From contig JAKAPL010000010.1 of assembly GCA_021807105.1 (NCBI GenBank), forward strand, positions 1 through 64,000: 64,000 nucleotides of DNA. Direction: 5' to 3'. This document shows, piece after piece, positions 19,918 to 28,680 of the stretch (positions within the stretch are counted from its first letter, which is position 1; each line of letters starts with the position of its first letter). The translations under genes and the position numbers were made by a program. This stretch comes from Myxococcales bacterium. GTDB lineage: Bacteria > Myxococcota > Myxococcia > Myxococcales > JAKAPL01. The notes under the pieces were generated by a model that was given only the letters and a program-made list of their open reading frames with translations, ran no database searches and was not told where the DNA came from.

Positions 19918-21455
19918 TTTCCCCTCGAAGAGGCGCAGGCATTGCGCGCCTGGAGATTGAACTCGACCGTCTTCCCGTCGCGGGCCTTCTGGACGCGCCC
20001 GCGCTGGACCTCCTGGAAACAGCGCCAGCCCTTGAGCGCGGCGACGACCTTGTCGACGGTCTCGAAGCTGTCCGCCTCGCCACGCAGGTCGACCTGCCCC
20101 GTGCCGACGTCCAGCTCGGTGACCTTGGCCCCCTCGACGTCGAGCCGCTTCGCCGTCTCGGAGAGCAGGTCGAGCGCGGAGTAGCGGGGGATGGTGCCGC
20201 CCGCGGCCGCGCCGCCCGCGAGGCTCGATCGGGCCATGTTGATGTCCTTGACGCACCGGCCGATCGCCTGCTTCGTGGCCGCGCAGACGGCGTCGTCGAT
20301 CGCCATCTCGCGCCGGGACAGCTCGTGGATCTGGGTGTAGCCGCGCACACCGGCGAGCAGGACCAGGGAGGCGGCGAGCGCGCCGACCTGACCGAGCTTG
20401 CCCCGCAACTTCGCGAAGTCTCCCTGGAAGCTCTGGTCGCCGCGGCGCAGGTTGAAGCGCGCCCGCCCATGGGCCCCGAGGGCCAGGGAGACCGCGAGCG
20501 CCGCCGGCGAATCCGCGGGCGTCCCCTCCTCGCCGCCGACGCGCGGCAGCGGCAATGGCTCGACGCTGCCGCCCAGGTCGCGCTCGAGCAGCTCCGGAAG
20601 GCCGGCGAGCTTGCCCCCGCCGCCCGCGAGCCAGATCTTGGCGAGCGGTCGGGGCGAACCGGCCGAGACCATCTTCAGCGTCTGGCGCAGCTCGCGCAGG
20701 AGCGGCTGCAGGGCCCCGGCGAGCGGCAGGACGAGCGCAGGATCGCCGTCCGCGAGCAGCGAACCCCGGCCGCGCTTCTGCACCTCGGCGGCCGCGAAGT
20801 CGAGCTTCAGCTCCTGGGCTACGGCTCGGGTGAGCGAGGCCCCGCCGCCATCGAACGCGCGGGCGAAGAGCAGCCGGCCGCGCTCGCGGACCACGACGCA
20901 GGTGCGCTCCTTGCCGATGTCGAGGAGCAGCTCGTGCCCCTCGGGCGGCGGCTCCCCGGCGGGGAAGAGTCCCGCGAGCGAGAACGGCGCGAGCGTCACC
21001 GTGCGCGGATCCAGTCCCGCGTCGCGCAGCGCCGCCAGCACGTCGAGGAGCAGCGGCCGGCGCGCGAGGCCCACGAGGAGCCGCGCCTTGCCATCCTGCT
21101 CATCGAGAGGCTGGTGATCGTAGGCCACATCGGACAGTTCGAACGGGATGAGCCCCTCGACCTCGAAGGCCAGCGCCTGCTCGATCCTCTTGCGATCCAC
21201 CTGGGGCAGGGTGACGAGGTGGGCGGCCGCGCCCGAGCCGGGAAGGGCGGCGACGACGACGTCCGGGCGGGCCTGCGCCGCCGCGACCAGCGTCGCGAGC
21301 GCGGCCTTCTGCGCGGCGAGGAGCGGGACGCCGGGCCCGGCGCGGACCGGTTCGGCATCCACCCGCTCGATGGTGAAGCCACGGAAGCGGGACTGGAGCA
21401 CGCAGACCTTGACCGAGTCGGCCCCGAGATCGACGCCCCAGATCCGAACCGCCAT
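19914..21455 (-). CDS. gspL: Type II secretion GspL / PilM-like
   Basis: WGVDLGADSVKVCVLQSRFRGF...LLLDIGKERTCVVV...WLAGGGGKLAGLPELLERDLG. Confidence 0.85.
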   Translation of the reverse strand: MAVRIWGVDLGADSVKVCVLQSRFRGFTIERVDAEPVRAGPGVPLLAAQKAALATLVAAAQARPDVVVAALPGSGAAAHLVTLPQVDRKRIEQALAFEVEGLIPFELSDVAYDHQPLDEQDGKARLLVGLARRPLLLDVLAALRDAGLDPRTVTLAPFSLAGLFPAGEPPPEGHELLLDIGKERTCVVVRERGRLLFARAFDGGGASLTRAVAQELKLDFAAAEVQKRGRGSLLADGDPALVLPLAGALQPLLRELRQTLKMVSAGSPRPLAKIWLAGGGGKLAGLPELLERDLGGSVEPLPLPRVGGEEGTPADSPAALAVSLALGAHGRARFNLRRGDQSFQGDFAKLRGKLGQVGALAASLVLLAGVRGYTQIHELSRREMAIDDAVCAATKQAIGRCVKDINMARSSLAGGAAAGGTIPRYSALDLLSETAKRLDVEGAKVTELDVGTGQVDLRGEADSFETVDKVVAALKGWRCFQEVQRGRVQKARDGKTVEFNLQARNACASSRGK

Positions 21456-21458
21456 CGC

Positions 21459-22859
21459 CTACTCCTCCCTCCAGTAAAGAAGCTTGCCGAGCTGGTCGTC
21501 GTAGCGGATGACCGCGGTGATCCGACTCTCGACATCGCCCACCTGGGCCGTCGCCCGGATCTTGAAGGTCTGGCTGGTGTCGCCGAGGAAGGCGTTGGGG
21601 CTATTGGGCGTCGACAGGAAGGGGTTGATCGGTAGGCCGTTGGCGGCGAGCACGGCGAGGAAGCTCTGCACCGACAGGCCGAGGAACGAGAAGGAACGGA
21701 GCACCTGGATCTCGGCGAGCACCGTCTGGAGGAGCATCGGGCTGCCGAGGAGCTGCTGGACGATCGTCGGATCACGGGTCGTATCGAGCGAGACCACGAT
21801 GTTCACGAGCTGCTGGCTCGGGTCGTCGGTGTTCACGTTGAGCTGCGAGTTGGGCGCGGAGTACACGGTCAGGCGGTCGCCAAACGCAGCCATCCACCGG
21901 TCGGTCACGCCGTGGACCATGTGGAGCTCGTCGACCGTGTCGAACGGCGCGTTCTTCGCCCGATAGCGGGGATCGAGCTGCTGGTAGAACTCGTCCTCGT
22001 CCCCGAAGCCCGTGGCGAAGGGGTCGGAGAAGTTGGCGAGGGCGAGCGGGTTGAACGTCGAGGTCGCGTTGTCGGTGTCGATCCAGTCGTGGAGGTTGAT
22101 GAGCACGTCCTCGCGCCGGATCTGCAGGTGCCGGTCGTCGGTGTCCTCGTCCTGGAAGAGGAAGTCATACTTCTGGTCCTTCCAGTGCATCAGGGTCATC
22201 ATCTCCATGGAGGTCGCCGCGGCGAGGGCCGAGAGTTGGTTCAGCGCGTTCACGTTGATCTTCGATTCCTCGTCGCTGATCTCGGCGTGGAAGCTCCCTT
22301 CGAAGTCGCCGAACGCACGGTTGGGACCCACGAGCTTGAACTCGGTCCCGTGCGGCCCGCTCCGCCCGAGGGGCACCGGGGGCGGCGGGGGCTCCGCGTC
22401 CGCGTCCGGGAAGTCGGAGGCGAGCGCATCCTGGGCGGGGCCGATGAAGAGCTGGAGGCTGCCGCTGTCCACCGGGATGATGTCCCAGAGCCGGAGGTGC
22501 ATCGAGCCGCCCTGGGCGCCAGCGAGCGACGACGGGAGCTGCGGCATCCCTCCGGCCATGCCCGGGATCGCGCCGCCCATGCCGCCCCCGAGCAGCCCCC
22601 CGAGCATCGACGTGATGTTCGGGAGCTGGATGGAGTCGACCTGGCGCTGGAAGTGGAGGACCAGGCGCGCAAGGTTCACGGCGGAGCGGGCGAGGTAGTA
22701 GGCGCGGAGCCGGTCGCGCGCGTTGGCCGCGAGCCGCGCCTCGACGCGGGTGCGGTACGAGAACTCCACCGCGACCGCGGTGAGGATGGCGATGGCGGTG
22801 ATGACCATCAGGAGCGCGACGCCCCGCCGCGCGTGGGCCGGTCCGGCGACGCGGGTCAT
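21459..22859 (-). CDS. gspK: Type II secretion GspK
   Basis: ARRGVALLMVITAIAILTAVAVEFSYRTRVEARLAANARDRLRAYYLARSAVNLA. Confidence 0.88.
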   Translation of the reverse strand: MTRVAGPAHARRGVALLMVITAIAILTAVAVEFSYRTRVEARLAANARDRLRAYYLARSAVNLARLVLHFQRQVDSIQLPNITSMLGGLLGGGMGGAIPGMAGGMPQLPSSLAGAQGGSMHLRLWDIIPVDSGSLQLFIGPAQDALASDFPDADAEPPPPPVPLGRSGPHGTEFKLVGPNRAFGDFEGSFHAEISDEESKINVNALNQLSALAAATSMEMMTLMHWKDQKYDFLFQDEDTDDRHLQIRREDVLINLHDWIDTDNATSTFNPLALANFSDPFATGFGDEDEFYQQLDPRYRAKNAPFDTVDELHMVHGVTDRWMAAFGDRLTVYSAPNSQLNVNTDDPSQQLVNIVVSLDTTRDPTIVQQLLGSPMLLQTVLAEIQVLRSFSFLGLSVQSFLAVLAANGLPINPFLSTPNSPNAFLGDTSQTFKIRATAQVGDVESRITAVIRYDDQLGKLLYWREE

Positions 22860-23530
22860 TGGGTCCGATCCAGGGGCTGAGGGAGGTAGAGCCAGGTCTG
22901 GGTCGGGTAAGCGGTCGGCGTATCGCCCGCCTCGCCGACGAGCAACGTGATCTCCACGCGGAACGGCAAGGTGTTCGCGCGATCCACGTCCTGGGTGTTC
23001 CAGTCCTCCACCCACTCCTTCTTCACCGGATCCCAGTAGCGCAACCGCAGCCCCTGGATGTTCTCGCAGAGGATCTCCTCGTCCCCTCCCCGATCGGGTT
23101 CATCGTCGATCACCGTCTTCTCCCGGCGGACGAGGTCGAGCTGGCCGGACTTCTCGGGATCGGGATCCTCGACCACCTTGTACTGGATGAGCGACTGGTC
23201 CGACTCGAAGGCGTTCTCGTAGAGCCGCTGGTGGGAGAGCGAGGTGAAGGTCAGGGTGTCCCGGTCGCCGGCGTTGTGGACGCCGGAGAAGAACGTGATC
23301 ATCTGACGGTAGCGGACCTTGTCGTAGTCGTTCGACAGGAAGGCCATCGAGATCTCGCGAGCCATCCGGTCGACGGCGCCCCGGATCTCGATGTCCCGGT
23401 CGGCCTGCGCCTCGACCGCCTCCTTGAGCGCGTAGCTCGGCCCGAACGTCGCCCAGACGAGGCCGCCCATCATCGCGATGATCGCGATGGCGATGAGCGC
23501 CTCCAGGAGCGTGAACCCGCGGGACCTCAG
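22856..23530 (-). CDS. gspJ: Type II secretion pseudopilin GspJ (apparent CTG start)
   Basis: (L)RSRGFTLLEALIAIAIIAMMGGLVWATF...RGAVDRMAREISMAFLSNDYD. Confidence 0.85.
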   Translation of the reverse strand: MRSRGFTLLEALIAIAIIAMMGGLVWATFGPSYALKEAVEAQADRDIEIRGAVDRMAREISMAFLSNDYDKVRYRQMITFFSGVHNAGDRDTLTFTSLSHQRLYENAFESDQSLIQYKVVEDPDPEKSGQLDLVRREKTVIDDEPDRGGDEEILCENIQGLRLRYWDPVKKEWVEDWNTQDVDRANTLPFRVEITLLVGEAGDTPTAYPTQTWLYLPQPLDRTQ

Positions 23531-24345
23531 GGGATCAACCCTCCGCCCATGACCGGCATCGCGCCGCCCAGGGTGCCCGGCTGCCCCGGGGTTCCGCTGC
23601 CCATGGGGTTCGTCGACTGGCCGTTGGGCGCCGCTCCGGCGGCGCTGGTCCCGGGCCCGGTGGCGTTGAGCACCACGAGGTGGGTCGTCACGGTCAAGCT
23701 GTCTTCCTTCTTGCCGTCCATCCAGCTCACGGTGAGGCGGACCTCCCGCACGCCCTGCTGGATCTGGTTCACGAGGATCTGCACCTGGGATTGGATCAAC
23801 CCGTTGGCCGCCGAACCGAGGAGACCGCCGAGCCCGGCTCCGGTCGGATTGGACGGCGCGGAGCTCGCGGAGGAGCCGGCCGGCGAGGAGAGGCTCTCGG
23901 GGAGCTGAAGGCCGGAGAGGAGCGAAGACTGCCCGAGCAGCGACGCGAGGGGATTGCCGGCGAGGGGGTTCCCCCCGCTCCCGGAGGCTCCGCCAGCGCC
24001 CGGCGCGCCGCCCCCCATCGCGCCAGTGATCAGCGCGGTGAGCTGATCCACGGACTTCGTGAGGTCGGGCTTCAGGATCTGGGCCTTCCACTTGATGTCG
24101 GGGTGCTGCTCCTCGTCGAAGGCGCCGTCGATCTCCTTGTCGAAGTCGGAGAAGCCCTCCTCGTTGAGCTGCTCTTCCAGATCGACCATCTTGCTCCGGG
24201 CGAGCAGCGTGGCGAGGGTGAGATGGGAGCTGGCCTCGTGCAGCCGGGCCGCGCTGGCGTTGATGTCCTCGATCGCCACCAGGCCGAGTGCGAGGACGGC
24301 GAGCGCGACGGTGACCTCGAGCAGGGTGAAGCCGGCGGGCCTCAT
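23527..24345 (-). CDS. gspI: Type II secretion pseudopilin GspI, with Gly/Ser/Leu-rich insertion
   Basis: MRPAGFTLLEVTVALAVLALGLVAIEDINASAARLHEASSHLTLATLLARSKMVDLE. Confidence 0.85.
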   Translation of the reverse strand: MRPAGFTLLEVTVALAVLALGLVAIEDINASAARLHEASSHLTLATLLARSKMVDLEEQLNEEGFSDFDKEIDGAFDEEQHPDIKWKAQILKPDLTKSVDQLTALITGAMGGGAPGAGGASGSGGNPLAGNPLASLLGQSSLLSGLQLPESLSSPAGSSASSAPSNPTGAGLGGLLGSAANGLIQSQVQILVNQIQQGVREVRLTVSWMDGKKEDSLTVTTHLVVLNATGPGTSAAGAAPNGQSTNPMGSGTPGQPGTLGGAMPVMGGGLIP

Positions 24346-24980
24346 TCCTTGGGCACCTCGTCCTCGCCCGGGTCGATCCGCACCTTGCCGGTCAGCGGGC
24401 TCACCGCCAGGGTGAGTGCATCGTCGCCGTGCGCGAGCGCGATGTAGGCGCGCTCGACGTTGCCCTGGGGGAAGAAATACACGTAGGCGTCGCCGGCGGT
24501 GTACTTCTGCGTCTGGTGCGGGGTCCAGATCCAGGCGAAGTTCACCTCCGGCGGGAGCTGGACGCGGTGCACGTCCTCGTCCTGGTAACGGGCGAACGGG
24601 GTCTTGGCCTCGATCTTGGCCTCGATCGGGTTGTCGCGCTGCAATTCCTCCATCCGCTCCTGCTCCCGCTGCACGGCGGTCGCGTCCACGAAACGCTTGC
24701 CGTCCCGGCTCTCCTCCTGGATGGACGAGATGCGGGCCGCGCCGGCCGCGCACTCGGGCCAATAGGTCCGCGCGTCGAGGTCGAACGCCATCCGGCACGT
24801 CTGGCCCGAGAGGGCCGAGTGATCGTAGAGCGCGCGCAGCGAGCCGGCCAGCTCGCCGGCCGACGAGCGCATCCGCGCCCCGGTCACCGACTCGAGCCCC
24901 GGGACGACGATCCCCAGGGCCAGGACGAGGAGCGCCAGCGTGATCACGATCTCGAGCAGCGTAAAGCCGGAGCGCGACAT
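24342..24980 (-). CDS. gspH: Type II secretion pseudopilin GspH
   Basis: MSRSGFTLLEIVITLALLVLALGIVVPGLESVTG. Confidence 0.85.
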   Translation of the reverse strand: MSRSGFTLLEIVITLALLVLALGIVVPGLESVTGARMRSSAGELAGSLRALYDHSALSGQTCRMAFDLDARTYWPECAAGAARISSIQEESRDGKRFVDATAVQREQERMEELQRDNPIEAKIEAKTPFARYQDEDVHRVQLPPEVNFAWIWTPHQTQKYTAGDAYVYFFPQGNVERAYIALAHGDDALTLAVSPLTGKVRIDPGEDEVPKE

Positions 24981-24983
24981 CCG

Positions 24984-25460
24984 TCAGTTGCTGATGTCCG
25001 CGTCTTCGCCGTCGCCGCCGGGCTTGCCATCGGCGCCGTAGGACATGATGTCGTAGGTGTCCGGGTGCTTGGTCCCGGGCGAGACGTAGACGTAGTCGTT
25101 GCCCCAGGGGTCCTTCTTCTGATCGCCTTCGAGGAAGCCCTCCTGGTAGAGGGCCCCGAGCCCCTCGGCGGTGGTGGGGAACCGGCTGTGCTTGAGCTTG
25201 AAGAGGCGCAGTCCGTCGGCGAACCCTTTGATGTCCAGGGTCGCGGTCTGGACCTTGGCCTCCTGGAAGCGTCCCATGACCGCGACGCCGACCACCCCGG
25301 CGATCATGCCCAGGATGGCCACCACCACCATGATCTCGATGAGGGTCATGCCGCGGGCGGCCCGCGCTCCCTCGTACCTTCGTCTCCTTGCCACGTGCTT
25401 CTCCTTTCGGGTCACGCCGGACCCTTCCGCATTCTCCTGCCGCTTCGAGCTCGCTGTCAC
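24984..25460 (-). CDS. gspG: Type II secretion major pseudopilin GspG
   Basis: RGMTLIEIMVVVAILGMIAGVVGVAVMGRFQEAKVQTATLDIKGFADGLRLFKLKHSRFPTTAEGLGALYQ. Confidence 0.93.
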   Translation of the reverse strand: MTASSKRQENAEGSGVTRKEKHVARRRRYEGARAARGMTLIEIMVVVAILGMIAGVVGVAVMGRFQEAKVQTATLDIKGFADGLRLFKLKHSRFPTTAEGLGALYQEGFLEGDQKKDPWGNDYVYVSPGTKHPDTYDIMSYGADGKPGGDGEDADISN

Positions 25461-25591
25461 GGGACCTCCAGCCAGAGCCCGAGCGCCACCAGGACCCCGG
25501 CGAGCGCCACCAGGGCGAACGCCCCCGCCGCGCGGAGCCGCCGCTCGAGCTTGCCCCCGAACCGGTCCTGTCCGCTCGCGTCCAGGGGCAT
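25457..25591 (-). CDS. 44-aa single-TM small protein between gspF and gspG
   Basis: MPLDASGQDRFGGKLERRLRAAGAFALVALAGVLVALGLWLEVP; start overlaps gspF stop and stop overlaps gspG start. Confidence 0.55.
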   Translation of the reverse strand: MPLDASGQDRFGGKLERRLRAAGAFALVALAGVLVALGLWLEVP

Positions 25592-26820
25592 CAGTGGGCC
25601 GCCATGGTGTTCATCTGGAGGATGGGGAGGAGGATCGACATGACGATGAACGCGACCACGCCGCCCATCGCGACGATCATGACCGGTTCGAGCAGCGAGG
25701 TCAGCGCCGTCATCCGGGTCTCCACCTGCGCGTCGTAGGCATTGGCGACGTTCAGGAGCATCTCCTCGAGCTGGCCGGAGCGCTCGCCGATCGCCACCAT
25801 GTGGTAGACCATCGGCGGGAATTCGCCGGAGCGGCGCAGGGGGGCCGCGATGCTCTCGCCCTCCTTGATCGCCTCGCGCGACTCCTCGATCACCCCCGAG
25901 AGGACCGTGTTCGTCACGATCGCCTTGACGATGTCCATCGAGGTGAGGAGCGGGACGCCGCTCTTGAGCAGCGTCGACAGCGTCCGCGAGAAGCGGGCGA
26001 TGGCCAGCAGCCGGATGATCTTGCCGAAGATCGGCAGGTGCAGCGTGGTCCGGTCCCACCACGCCCTCCCCTTCTTGCCGCGGATGTAGGCCAAGAAGCC
26101 CCAGACGGAGAGCACCGCCAGGGTGAGGAGCGCGTACCAGTAGTCCCGCGCCGTGTCGGAGACGAAGATCAGGATTCGGGTGGGCAGCGGCAGGACCATC
26201 CTCATGTCCTGGAACATCGCGGTGACCTTGGGCACCACCACCGTCATCAGGATCCCCATGATGATCGTGCCGACGATCACCATGATGATCGGGTAGGCCA
26301 TGGTCCCGATCACCTTCGATCGCAGGCGGGCCTGGGCCTCGGTGAAGTCGGCGAGCCGGATCAGCACGACGTGGAGGGCGCCCGAGTGCTCGCCGGCCCG
26401 GATCATGTTCACGAACAGGGTGCTGAAGACCTTCGGGTGCTGCGCCATCGCGTCCGCGAGGGTGGACCCCTCGTTGACCCTGTCCTTGACCGCCGAGACG
26501 ACCCGCTTGAGTCGCTCGTGATCCACCTGTTCGATGAGCGCGGTCATCGCCTCGACGAGCGGGATGCCGGCGCCGACCAGCGTCGCGAGCTGCCGGGTCA
26601 TCACCGCGATGTCGTCGGCGCTGATGCGGCCGGTGATGAACCGCTTCACGTCGACCTCGCCCGTGGCGCGGGCGTTCTTCTCCTGCTCCGCGGTCACCTC
26701 GGAGAGGAAGATCCCCTCCTTGCGCAGGAGGGCGCGCAGCCCCTTCGCGCTGTCCGCCTCGCGGATCCCGGCGACCGACTTGCCGGCGTCGGTCACGCCC
26801 TTGTACTCGAAGACCGGCAT
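25591..26820 (-). CDS. gspF: Type II secretion inner-membrane protein GspF
   Basis: MPVFEYKGVTDAGKSVAGIREADS...MTRQLATLVGAGIPLVEAMTALIEQ...VAIGERSGQLEEML. Confidence 0.93.
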   Translation of the reverse strand: MPVFEYKGVTDAGKSVAGIREADSAKGLRALLRKEGIFLSEVTAEQEKNARATGEVDVKRFITGRISADDIAVMTRQLATLVGAGIPLVEAMTALIEQVDHERLKRVVSAVKDRVNEGSTLADAMAQHPKVFSTLFVNMIRAGEHSGALHVVLIRLADFTEAQARLRSKVIGTMAYPIIMVIVGTIIMGILMTVVVPKVTAMFQDMRMVLPLPTRILIFVSDTARDYWYALLTLAVLSVWGFLAYIRGKKGRAWWDRTTLHLPIFGKIIRLLAIARFSRTLSTLLKSGVPLLTSMDIVKAIVTNTVLSGVIEESREAIKEGESIAAPLRRSGEFPPMVYHMVAIGERSGQLEEMLLNVANAYDAQVETRMTALTSLLEPVMIVAMGGVVAFIVMSILLPILQMNTMAAH

Positions 26821-26823
26821 GGC

Positions 26824-28680
26824 CTAGACGATGTCTTCCTGGGTCACCGACAGGAGCTCGGCGATGGACGTGCTCCCGCGCAGGACCTTGGACGCGCCGT
26901 CCTGGATGAGGGTGCGCATCCCCTGGGCGATGGCCGTCTTCTTGATCGTGCCGGAGTCGACCTTGCGCAGGATGAGCTGGCGCACCTCGTCGGTGACCAG
27001 CATCATCTCGTAGATGCCGATGCGGCCCCGGTAGCCCGTGCCGTTGCAGGCCGGGCACCCCTTCTCCCGGTAGAGGCGGTCGACGCCGGCCTCGCGCAGC
27101 GAGTCGGGGCCGAGCCCGATCTCGGCGAGCGCCTCGGCCGTCGGCGCGTAGGCCTCGCGGCACTCCTTGCAGAGGACCCGGACGAGCCGCTGCGCGACAC
27201 AGCCCATGAGGGACGAGGCGACGAGGAACGGCTCGACGCCCATGTCCACGAGCCGGGTCACCGCGCCGGGGGCGTCGTTCGTGTGGACGGTGGAGAAGAC
27301 CAGGTGGCCGGTGAGCGACGCCTGGATGGCGATCTCCGCCGTCTCCAGATCGCGGATCTCGCCGACCATGATCACGTCCGGGTCCTGCCGCAGGAAGCTG
27401 CGCAGCCCCGAGGCGAACGTCAGGTCGATCTTCGGGTTCACCTGGACCTGGCCGATGCCCTTGATCTGGATCTCGACCGGGTCCTCCACGGTCAGGATGT
27501 TCAGCTCGGGGGTGTTGATCTGGGAGAGCGCCGCGTAGAGCGTCGTGCTCTTGCCCGAGCCCGTCGGCCCGGTGACCAGGATGATCCCGTGACTCCGGTG
27601 GATCAGGGAGTCCATGACCTCGAGCTGCTCGGTCGAGAAGCCCAGCTCGCCGAGGTCGAGCAGGACCGCGCTCTTGTCGAGCAGCCGCATGACGAGCCGT
27701 TCGCCGTGGGAGGTGGGCACGGTCGAGAGTCGGATGTCGATGTCGCGGCCGGCGAGCTTGATCCGGATCCGGCCGTCCTGGGGGAGGCGCGTCTCGGCGA
27801 TGTTCAGGTTCCCCATGATCTTGACGCGCGAGGCGATGGCTTTCTGGAACCGCTTGGGGGGCTTGATCTTCTCCCGCAGGACGCCGTCCACCCGGAAGCG
27901 CACCGACAGCTCCCGCTCGAACGGCTCGATGTGGATGTCGGAGGCCCGCTCCTTCGCCGCCTGGAAGAGCAACGAGTTGACGAGCTTGATGATCGGCGCC
28001 TCGTCCTCCCCCGCGTCCAGGAGGTCCTGCGGCTCCTCCAACTCGTGGGCGAGGCTCGCGAGGTCTTCGCCCGCCATGTCGTCCATGAGCCGCTCGGCCT
28101 CGTTGGCGGCCCGGTCGTAGACCTGGTTGATGGCGTCGAGGACGGCCTGCGGGGGGGCGACGTGGGGCGAGACCGGCGCCTCCAGCAGCATCCGCGCCTC
28201 GTCGAGCAACGCGGTGTCGAGCGGATCGCCGGTCGCGAGCACGATCGTCTCCCCCTCGCGGCGCAGCGGCAGCACCTTCGCCTGCTTGGCGAAGTTGATC
28301 GGCAGCTTCTGGATCAGGTCCGTGGGGACCGCGTCGATCGGCAGGCGCGCCGAGAACGGCAGGTCGAGCTGGAGGGCGAGCGCGGAGAGGACCTGCTCCT
28401 CGGTGACCACCTTGAGGCCCACCAAGAGCTCCCCCAGCCGGCCGCCCTTCTCCGCCTGCTGCGCGAGCGCCTCGTCGAGCTTCTCCCGCGACAGCCCCGC
28501 CGTCTCGACGAGGATCTCGCCGAGCGGCCGGCTGCACGGCGAAGGCGGCGGCGGGATCGGCCGGACCTCCCGCATCCCGGGCGCCGTCCCGCCCGCTTCC
28601 ATCGGGATCGAGCCGGGCATCTCCACGTTCGTGACAACCTCCGCGGCCACGCCGCCGTTCCGCTGCGTCTTAGTAACCAC
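26824..28680 (-). CDS. gspE: Type II secretion ATPase GspE
   Basis: ILVTGPTGSGKSTTLYAALSQINTPELNILTVEDPVE...LRQDPDVIMVGEIRDLETAEIAIQASLTGHLVFSTVHTNDA; CKEC/CPAC zinc motif. Confidence 0.95.
   Translation of the reverse strand: MVTKTQRNGGVAAEVVTNVEMPGSIPMEAGGTAPGMREVRPIPPPPSPCSRPLGEILVETAGLSREKLDEALAQQAEKGGRLGELLVGLKVVTEEQVLSALALQLDLPFSARLPIDAVPTDLIQKLPINFAKQAKVLPLRREGETIVLATGDPLDTALLDEARMLLEAPVSPHVAPPQAVLDAINQVYDRAANEAERLMDDMAGEDLASLAHELEEPQDLLDAGEDEAPIIKLVNSLLFQAAKERASDIHIEPFERELSVRFRVDGVLREKIKPPKRFQKAIASRVKIMGNLNIAETRLPQDGRIRIKLAGRDIDIRLSTVPTSHGERLVMRLLDKSAVLLDLGELGFSTEQLEVMDSLIHRSHGIILVTGPTGSGKSTTLYAALSQINTPELNILTVEDPVEIQIKGIGQVQVNPKIDLTFASGLRSFLRQDPDVIMVGEIRDLETAEIAIQASLTGHLVFSTVHTNDAPGAVTRLVDMGVEPFLVASSLMGCVAQRLVRVLCKECREAYAPTAEALAEIGLGPDSLREAGVDRLYREKGCPACNGTGYRGRIGIYEMMLVTDEVRQLILRKVDSGTIKKTAIAQGMRTLIQDGASKVLRGSTSIAELLSVTQEDIV

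Noticed and set aside
25457-28537. 1026-aa minus-strand ORF
   Set aside because: Overlaps gspE and gspF in another frame; Arg/Pro/Gly-rich shadow ORF typical of high GC (only the last 44 codons are considered)
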